Positions 43,078 to 64,000 of a stretch of DNA of 64,000 nt are shown here, one piece after another; the first letter of the stretch is position 1; each line of letters starts with the position of its first letter. The translations under genes and the position numbers were made by a program. Below the pieces are notes generated by a model. It saw only the letters and a list, made by a program, of their open reading frames with translations. It was not told the origin of the DNA and searched no databases. Source of the DNA: Streptomyces sp. PCS3-D2 (GTDB lineage: Bacteria; Actinomycetota; Actinomycetes; Streptomycetales; Streptomycetaceae). The stretch covers positions 1,116,001 to 1,180,000 of the forward strand of contig NZ_CP097800.1 of assembly GCF_000612545.2 (NCBI RefSeq). The letters are read 5' to 3'.

Positions 43078-44604
43078 ATGCACGCCGACGAGGCGCACGG
43101 ACCACGGCATTCGCTCGTCCGGACCCTGATCCGCGCCGTCCGGCGCGACCCCGCGGCGGTCGCCGTCGTCGACGGCGGCGTCGCCCACACCTACGGCGAA
43201 CTCGACAGCCGCTCCGCCGACATCGCGGGCGGGCTCGCCGCCCGGGGCCTGGGACCCGACGACGTGGTCGCCGTCCACGGCCCACGGTCCTGGGAGCGGT
43301 GCGCCGCCGTGCTCGGCGCCTGGCGGGCGGGGGTGGGCGTGGTCTGCGTGGACCCGGGCATGCCCGCGCCGCGGGCCGCCCGGATCGCCCGACACTGCGC
43401 CCTGCTGGTCCGTCCCGACCACACCGCGCCGACCGGGCTCGGCCCCGCCGAGGTCGCCTTCGGCGAGCTGCGCGGCGCCCCGCTGGAGGAGCTGCGCGAG
43501 GGAATCCTCGGGTACGTCATTCCCACCTCCGGATCGACCGGTGAGCCCAAGTCGGTGGCCGTGGCGTCCTCGGTGCTGGCCGCGCTCGGCGACTGGCACG
43601 TACGGAACTGGGCCCACGACCGCCCGCCGCACACCCTCCAGGCGGCTTCCATCGGCTTCGACGTGGGCTATGAGGAGATCGTCGCCACCTGGCTGGCCGG
43701 GGCCGCGCTGGTCGTGGTCTCCGACGAGGAACGCCAGGACCCCTTCGCGCTGATGGACGTGATCCGCGCACACCGGGTCGCCCGGCTGTTCCTGCCGGTG
43801 GTGGGGCTGCACGCGCTGGCCACGGCCGCCGTGTTCGAACCGGGCGCGATGCCCGACCTGCGGGAGATCGCGGTCGCGGGCGAGCGCCTGGTCGTCAACT
43901 CCGAGGTGCGGGAGTTCTGCGCGGCCGCCGGGGTCGCGCTGGTCAACGAGTACGGGCCCAGCGAGACCCACGTGGTCACGCAGTACCGGCTGGATCCCCG
44001 GGAGGCCGCTTCCTGGCCCGAGCACCCGCCGATCGGCGGCGCCGTCGCCGGCGCGGAGCTGCTGCGCGAGGCGGACGGCGGGCTGCGGCCGTTCGCGGCG
44101 GGCGAGGAGGCGGAGCTGGTCGTCGGCGGGGGCAGTGTCGGCCTCGGCTACCTGGGCGACCCGGAGCTGACGGCGACCCGCTTCCGGACCCTGCCGCACC
44201 GCGACGGGATCCCGCGCCGTACGTACGCCACGGGGGACCTCGTCCGGTTCGACGGGGCGGACTTCCACTTCGTGGCCCGGGTCGACGACCAGCTCAAGGT
44301 GAGCGGGTACCGGGTCGAGCCCGGCGAGGTCGAGGCGGTCCTGGGCGCGGTCCCGGGGGTCCGCCGGGCCGTGGTGGTGGCGGTGGAGGTCGCGGGCTCG
44401 CGCCGACTCGCGGCCGTGTGGACCCGGACGGGGGCAGACGGCCCCGGGCCCGAGGAACTGGCCGCGGCGTGCGCGGCGCAGCTGCCGGCGTACATGGTGC
44501 CCCGGCACTTCCGGCCGGTGGCGGAGCTGCCGGTGACCGCCAACGGAAAGGTCGACCGGGCCGCCCTGCGGGCGCTGTTCGCCCCGGCCCGCACCGCCGT
44601 CTGA
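43078..44604 (+). CDS. Free-standing NRPS adenylation domain
   Basis: This encodes 508 residues from ATG 43078, preferred because AAGGGA lies 6 nt upstream; GTG 43009, which overlaps hpgT, would add a Pro-rich tail. Motifs: [17 protein letters not shown] (A3), NEYGPSETHVV (A5), TYATGDLVRF (A7) and VTANGKVD (A10). There is no carrier domain. Pocket residues by eye are D-V-E-F-A-A-E-V-V-K, which I cannot match to an amino acid. It should load the free carrier at the start of the next protein (T-E), whose product would be the D-configured first residue. Confidence 0.88.
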   Translation: MHADEAHGPRHSLVRTLIRAVRRDPAAVAVVDGGVAHTYGELDSRSADIAGGLAARGLGPDDVVAVHGPRSWERCAAVLGAWRAGVGVVCVDPGMPAPRAARIARHCALLVRPDHTAPTGLGPAEVAFGELRGAPLEELREGILGYVIPTSGSTGEPKSVAVASSVLAALGDWHVRNWAHDRPPHTLQAASIGFDVGYEEIVATWLAGAALVVVSDEERQDPFALMDVIRAHRVARLFLPVVGLHALATAAVFEPGAMPDLREIAVAGERLVVNSEVREFCAAAGVALVNEYGPSETHVVTQYRLDPREAASWPEHPPIGGAVAGAELLREADGGLRPFAAGEEAELVVGGGSVGLGYLGDPELTATRFRTLPHRDGIPRRTYATGDLVRFDGADFHFVARVDDQLKVSGYRVEPGEVEAVLGAVPGVRRAVVVAVEVAGSRRLAAVWTRTGADGPGPEELAAACAAQLPAYMVPRHFRPVAELPVTANGKVDRAALRALFAPARTAV

Positions 44605-44654
44605 CAACCCGCGCAGGCCCCGAGGGCCTGCGGAGAACGAGAACGAGGAAGACC

Positions 44655-46382
44655 ATGAGGGGAATCGACGTGACCGAGGCGGAGCAGATCCTGTGCGGTG
44701 TCCTGGCGGACCTGTTCGGAATCCGGGAGGTCGGCCCGCAGGACGGCTTCGTCCGGCTCGGTGGTGACAGCATCATCGCCGTGCAGGTGGTCGGCGCGGC
44801 CCGCCGGGCCGGGCTGCGCATCACCGTCCGGGACGTGCTGACCCTGCCGGACGTGGCGGCCCTGGCCGACGCCGCCCGGCCGCTGGCCCGGTCCGCCCGG
44901 TCGGGCGACGACGACGGCGTCGGGCCGGTCCGGCCGACGCCGGTCATGCACTGGCTCGACGAGCGGGGCGGGCCGGCCGACCGCTACTACCAGTACCTGG
45001 TGGTGCGGACCCCGGCCGGGCTGACCGGACAGGGCGCGTCCGAGGTGCTCCAGGCAATCCTGGACCGGCACGACATGCTGCGCGTGATCCGGGACGGCTC
45101 CGGCTGGCGGACCCGCCCGGCCGGGTCGGTGCCCGCCGCCCCGTGCCTGCGCCGGGTGTCGACGGAGGGCCGCCAGGCCACCGCCGAGGAGGTCGGTCGG
45201 GAGGTGCACGCGGCCCGTGACCGGCTCTCGGCCGGCGGCGGGGTGATCGTGCAGGCGGTCTGGTTCGACGCCGGGGCCGGGCTGCCCGGGGCGCTGGCCC
45301 TGGTCGTCAACCACGTGGTCGTGGACGGGATCTCCTGGCGGGTGCTGACCGGCGACCTCGCCCGGGCCGGGGAGGCTGTCGCCGCCGGGCGGGCCCCCGC
45401 CGGCGCCCTCGAACCGGTGGCCACCTCGTTCCGCCGCTGGTCCGAGCTGCTCACCGCGGAGGCGGCCGGGGAGCGGACCGCTGCCGAAGCCGCGTACTGG
45501 CGCGGTGTGGTGCGGCCGGGTGCGGGCATCGCGGGCCGCCGCCCGCTGGACCCGGCCCGCGACCACGAGGACCGCGCCGGGCACCTCGCCCTGAGCCTGC
45601 CCGCGGCGACGGCCGGGCCGCTGCTGACGTCGGTGGCCGACCGGCTGGGCGCAGACGCCAACGAGGTGCTGCTGGCCGGGCTCTCCCTGGCCCTGGCCCG
45701 GTGGCGGCCCTGCGGCCCGGAGGCCCTGGTGGAGCTGGAGGGCCACGGCCGGGAGGACATCGGCGCCGAAGCGGACCTCTCCCGCACGGTCGGCTGGTTC
45801 ACCACCCTCTTCCCCACCCGTTTCGCCCTGGACGGCCTGGGTGCGGCGGACGCCGAGGACGGCGGACCCACCGCCGGAGAGGCGCTGCGGCGGGTCCGGG
45901 AGCAGCTGCGGGCGATCCCGCGCAAGGGCATCGGGTACGGCCTGCTGCGCCACCTCGACCCGGTCGTCGGCAAGGAGCTCGCCGCGGCGGAGCCCGCGGG
46001 CATCGGTTTCAACTACCTCGGCCGGCTGGGCGGTCCGGCCGACGCCGACTGGCAGCTGCTGCCCGCCCACGGGGCCCGGCTCGACGCCCCGGGCCCGGGC
46101 ATGCCGATGGCGCACGCCGTCGAGGTGAACGCCTTCGTCCTGGAGTCGGCGGACGGGCCCGTCCTGCACGCCGACTGGGCCTGGGCCGAGGGCGTCCACG
46201 ACGAGGCGGAGGTCCGGGCGCTGGCCGACGGCTGGTTCCGGATGCTCGGCGCCCTCGTCGTCCACGCCGACCGCACCGGTCCCGCGGCCGCGTCCACGGT
46301 CCCGCCCGCCGCCGGCCTGACGCTCGGCGCGATCGGCCAGGACGAACTGGACGACCTCGCGGCCTCGCTCGGCCTCCTCTGA
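44655..46382 (+). CDS. NRPS T-E didomain
   Basis: This encodes 575 residues. A carrier domain comes first ([14 protein letters not shown], Ser ~38); the GGDSI form is that of carriers that feed an epimerisation domain. The E domain follows (~95-570): [16 protein letters not shown] (HHxxxDG region, with NH in place of the first His), [21 protein letters not shown] and [11 protein letters not shown]. It lacks A and C domains, so the carrier must be loaded in trans, most simply by the free A domain encoded just upstream. Substituted first His (NHVVVDG) is worth noting. ATG 44655 follows GAGGAAG. Confidence 0.9.
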   Translation: MRGIDVTEAEQILCGVLADLFGIREVGPQDGFVRLGGDSIIAVQVVGAARRAGLRITVRDVLTLPDVAALADAARPLARSARSGDDDGVGPVRPTPVMHWLDERGGPADRYYQYLVVRTPAGLTGQGASEVLQAILDRHDMLRVIRDGSGWRTRPAGSVPAAPCLRRVSTEGRQATAEEVGREVHAARDRLSAGGGVIVQAVWFDAGAGLPGALALVVNHVVVDGISWRVLTGDLARAGEAVAAGRAPAGALEPVATSFRRWSELLTAEAAGERTAAEAAYWRGVVRPGAGIAGRRPLDPARDHEDRAGHLALSLPAATAGPLLTSVADRLGADANEVLLAGLSLALARWRPCGPEALVELEGHGREDIGAEADLSRTVGWFTTLFPTRFALDGLGAADAEDGGPTAGEALRRVREQLRAIPRKGIGYGLLRHLDPVVGKELAAAEPAGIGFNYLGRLGGPADADWQLLPAHGARLDAPGPGMPMAHAVEVNAFVLESADGPVLHADWAWAEGVHDEAEVRALADGWFRMLGALVVHADRTGPAAASTVPPAAGLTLGAIGQDELDDLAASLGLL

Positions 46383-46465
46383 CCCCGACCGGTCCGCACC
46401 TGCGCACCTGCGCACCTCCGCACCTCCGCCGCCCTTCGACGGTCTCCCAGAAAGCGACATCAGCC

Positions 46466-61594
<15,129 letters not shown>

Positions 61595-61598
<4 letters not shown>

Positions 61599-62875
61599 GC
61601 GCCGGTCGCGGCGCGCTGCGCCGCCGGGACTTCCGGCTGCTGTGGGCGGGGGAGTCCGTGAGCCAGTTCGGGAGCGCGGCCACCCGGGTCCTGCTGCCGC
61701 TGATCGCGGTGGACACACTGGACGCGGGGCCCTTCACGATGGGGGTGCTGGGCGCCGCGGCCTGGGTGCCGTGGCTGCTGTTCGGCCTGCCTGTGGGTGC
61801 GTGGACCGACCGGATGCGCCGCCGGCCGGTGATGATCGTGTGCAACGCGGTGTCGGCCCTGCTGATGCTGTCGCTGACCGCCACGGTCTGGCTGCAGGTC
61901 CTGACGACCGCTCAACTGATGCTGGTGGCGGTTCTGGCGGGCACCGCCGACGTGTTCTTCCGGGCCGCCTACAGCGCGTACCTGCCGACCCTACTGCCGC
62001 ACGAGGAGCTCGCCGACGGCAACGCCCGGCTCCAGACCAGCGAATCGGTCGCGGAGGTCGTCGCACCGGGGGCGGGCGGGGCGCTGGCCCAGGCCGGGGG
62101 CGCGGCAGCCGGTTTCCTCGCCGACGGGCTGAGCTTCCTGGTCTCGACGGCGCTGCTGCTGCGCATCCGGACCCCGGAAGGCCCGCCGGGCGGCGAGGAA
62201 CGGGCCGTCGGCCGACGGTCGTTGGTCACGGAGATCCGCGCGGGCGTGGCCTTTCTCGCCCGGGATCCGTTCCTGCGGACGATCCTGCTGTGCGACGCGG
62301 CGATGAACCTGTTCCTGGCCGGGGCGCAGTCCCTGTCGATCCTGTTCCTGAGCCGGACGGTGGGTGTGCCGGGCGCGCTGATCGGTGTCCTGATCGCGCT
62401 GGCCGGGCTGGGCGGGGTCCTGGGCTCGGTGGTCTCACCGCACCTGGCCCGCCGGTTCGGGACGGCCCGGGCGGTCCTGTTGTGCGCCTTCTGCGGAGGC
62501 CCGTTCGGGCTGCTGATCCCGCTCACCACGGACGGGGTGGGGCTGCTGGCCTTCCTGGTCGGGGAGTTCTGCCTGATGACCGGGGTGGTCGCCGGGAACG
62601 TCATCATCGTGAGCTTCCGGCAGGCGTACTGCCCACCGGACATGCTGGGTCGGGTCGGCTCCACCATCCGCTTCGTGATGTACGGAACGATTCCCGTCGG
62701 CAGCCTCCTCGGCGGCTCCCTCGGCGCCCTCCTCGGCGAACGCGACGCCCTGTGGCTCCTCTACGGCGGCAACGCGCTGTGCGCCCTGCTCCTCCTGACG
62801 GGCCCACTCCGCGCCGGGCAGGACCTCCCGACGGTCCCGGAGCCGGCCCAGGAGGGGAACGGGGTCGCCCCGTGA
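61595..62875 (+). CDS. MFS transporter, probable product exporter
   Basis: This encodes 426 residues with about twelve hydrophobic segments. It opens [31 protein letters not shown], the MFS_3 (enterobactin exporter EntS-like) head, and has the loop 2-3 motif [17 protein letters not shown] 61595 overlaps the NRPS stop codon by 4 nt, which ties it to the cluster. Export of the peptide and self-protection are inferred. It ends the cluster. Confidence 0.92.
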
Positions 62876-63349
62876 GCGGCCCAGGAGCCGGCTTCTCCCT
62901 GGAATGGCAGGTCAGCGCCAGGACCAGGTCCTTATGCCGCCGCGCGAGACCGCATTCAGGGGTGGGCGGGCGACGAAGGAGAATCCGCTGATCTGCCGGT
63001 ACGCCGCATCACGGAAGACGAGCGGGCCGGACACCCACTCCTTCGACGCCGCCACCGGCGATGAGGAGGAGGACCGCAGTGGCCCAGGTTTTCTCCCCAA
63101 GTGGTGCACATTCGCTGCCCGTTACGGAGCTCTGGCCCACTGGTCGTGGCGTGGCCAGGCAGGATGATCAGAGGGCGATGGAGAGGCATGGACCGTGTGC
63201 GGCTACGGCGATGCGTCGCCGTAGCCGCCATCCGAACCGTTCGGGTTCCCGCCACGAGCCGACCCATGCTCAGTGTGGAGGTTCTCGCACGCCGCAGCCG
63301 CGTGGCCAGGGCAGGTCTCGCTCTCCCCGGAGGCGGTGGCCGGGTGCGG
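62876..63349. other. Intergenic region after the NRPS cluster
   Basis: This 474-nt region has no convincing gene; open frames have no domain and poor codon bias. It carries the strong hairpin at 63199-63228. GC and base order differ from the cluster, so this may be the cluster boundary. Confidence 0.45.
63199..63228. terminator. Strong hairpin between NRPS cluster and convergent gene
   Basis: GCGGCTACGGCGA (63199-63211) and TCGCCGTAGCCGC (63216-63228) form a perfect 13-bp stem with loop TGCG. It is between the plus-strand cluster and the convergent minus-strand gene, well placed as a shared terminator although it is 320 nt from the MFS stop. Confidence 0.7.
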
Positions 63350-64000
63350 TCAGGTCGGGCCGTAACCCGGGTATCCGTTGACGAAGGCTTCGTAGAGCAG
63401 GTAGGCATTTGCGGACTCGACCACGAGGCCGAAGAGGACGAGGAACATGGTCACGGCCACGGAGCCGGCCTTCTCGCCGCGGGACTCCGGGACCCGCACG
63501 ATGTGCGGCTTGTCCGGGTGGTAGGCGGCCTCGACGGTCGGACCGCCGCCGCGATGGTGCAGGGTCCGCTTCTCCCCGTGCAGGTCCGTGTAGACGTACG
63601 TGCCGAATCCGCCGCCCATGATGCGCGAGTGTCCGACCTGTCGGGCCTGGACCGTGATGCCGTCGCGCGGCAGGTACCACTGGAGGTAGAGGTCCTCCAC
63701 ACCCATCCGCGCGTAGGCCAGGCTCGCCGCGCCGACCGGCCCGACGAGCAGGGTCAGGAGCGCGACGATCCACTGGCCGTGGATGCCGACGGCGAGCGCG
63801 AGGGCGAAGAAGACGGACCCGACCGAGACCAGCCCGATCCGCGTCCTGCGACGGCCTCTGCGTCTTCGTTCCTCGTCCGGCGTCTCGGTCAGGACCCGCA
63901 CGACGACCAGCGCCGAGCCGTCGACCGGTTCGGCCCCGGCCGCGCGTTCGGGCAGGTTCGCGGTGACCGCGTCGGCGAAGAGCGCCGCGGCGGCCTCGCT
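63350..64000 (-). CDS. Membrane protein of unknown function (5' end outside window)
   Basis: The frame is open from the right edge, so the start probably lies outside; a GTG at 63901 is an internal alternative. About 216 residues are visible. The N-terminal visible part is soluble (LFADAVTANLPERAAGAEP). Two adjacent hydrophobic segments follow a basic run ([10 protein letters not shown] then IGLVSVGSVFFALALAVGI and IVALLTLLVGPVGAA). A middle domain has GITVQARQVGHSR, FGTYVYTDLHGEKRTLHHR and AAYHPDKPHIVRVPES, and a third segment lies near the C-terminus. The soluble stretch between membrane segments resembles DUF3592-like proteins. Function unknown. Confidence 0.65.
   Translation of the reverse strand, partial: SEAAAALFADAVTANLPERAAGAEPVDGSALVVVRVLTETPDEERRRRGRRRTRIGLVSVGSVFFALALAVGIHGQWIVALLTLLVGPVGAASLAYARMGVEDLYLQWYLPRDGITVQARQVGHSRIMGGGFGTYVYTDLHGEKRTLHHRGGGPTVEAAYHPDKPHIVRVPESRGEKAGSVAVTMFLVLFGLVVESANAYLLYEAFVNGYPGYGPT

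Noticed and set aside
62912-63167. Short frames after the MFS gene
   Set aside because: No signal peptide, domain or convincing ribosome site; treated as intergenic.

Overview
The window reads as chromosomal DNA of a Streptomyces or close actinomycete. GC is very high, nearly every codon ends in G or C, GTG and overlapping GTGA/ATGA starts are common, and typical families appear: a CvnABCD conservon, a SARP/AfsR regulator, a SpoIIE-type phosphatase fused to an RsbW-like kinase, an MbtH-like protein and 4-hydroxyphenylglycine (Hpg) genes. There is no rRNA, CRISPR array, transposase or phage gene. One tRNA-Pro(GGG) is present.

Layout. (1) 1-8586: a truncated PP2C-type phosphatase, a cyclase-family protein, a 949-residue GAF/PP2C/ATPase regulator and a three-gene sugar-type ABC transporter. 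(2) 8622-12146: a small operon on the minus strand made of a 29-residue peptide gene, a PaaK-like adenylate-forming enzyme and a membrane protein with the YD...GxGD...PAx signature of presenilin/signal-peptide-peptidase proteases. An IclR-type regulator diverges from it across inverted repeats. I do not recognise this as a described system. (3) 12398-18129: P450, NTF2-like protein, STAND ATPase regulator and carotenoid oxygenase, closed by a hairpin. (4) 18166-24395: two exported proteins (SpoIID-like and NlpC/P60-like) that share an almost identical seven-repeat C-terminal domain, two further exported proteins, a small ~110-residue protein and a divergent TrmB/LuxR-type regulator. (5) 24548-28878: tRNA-Pro and the cvnABCD-GAF conservon. 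(6) 29600-34010: small exported peptide, SARP/AfsR regulator, and a second TrmB/LuxR regulator. (7) 34261-62875: an NRPS cluster on the plus strand. (8) 62876-64000: spacer, hairpin and a truncated membrane protein.

The NRPS cluster. The genes are tightly packed, mostly with 4-8 nt overlaps: MbtH-like protein, dimethylargininase-like hydrolase, SyrP-like Fe/2-oxoglutarate oxygenase, A-T didomain, type II thioesterase, hmaS, hmo, hpgT, a free-standing A domain, T-E, C-A-T-C-A-T-C-T, C-A-T-C-A-T-TE, and an MFS exporter. Binding-pocket residues read by eye give Ser (DVWHISLVDK) and Hpg (DIYHLGLLCK) for the second-last protein and a Gln-like code (DAQDLGLVDK) for the A-T didomain. The A-less C-T module, together with a separate A-T protein, an oxygenase and an alpha/beta hydrolase, resembles the syringomycin SyrB1/SyrC/SyrE logic. 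The inferred product is a six-residue peptide: D-X, Ser, Hpg, (hydroxy-)Gln-like, Y, Z.

A repeated regulatory cassette. Both TrmB/LuxR regulators (23421 and 34010) diverge from a small exported peptide whose second-last residue is Trp. Each peptide gene is followed by a ~110-residue protein, and these two small proteins share LW, LEHI and VDL at identical spacing. I infer a peptide-linked regulatory module present twice in this window, once beside the NRPS cluster.
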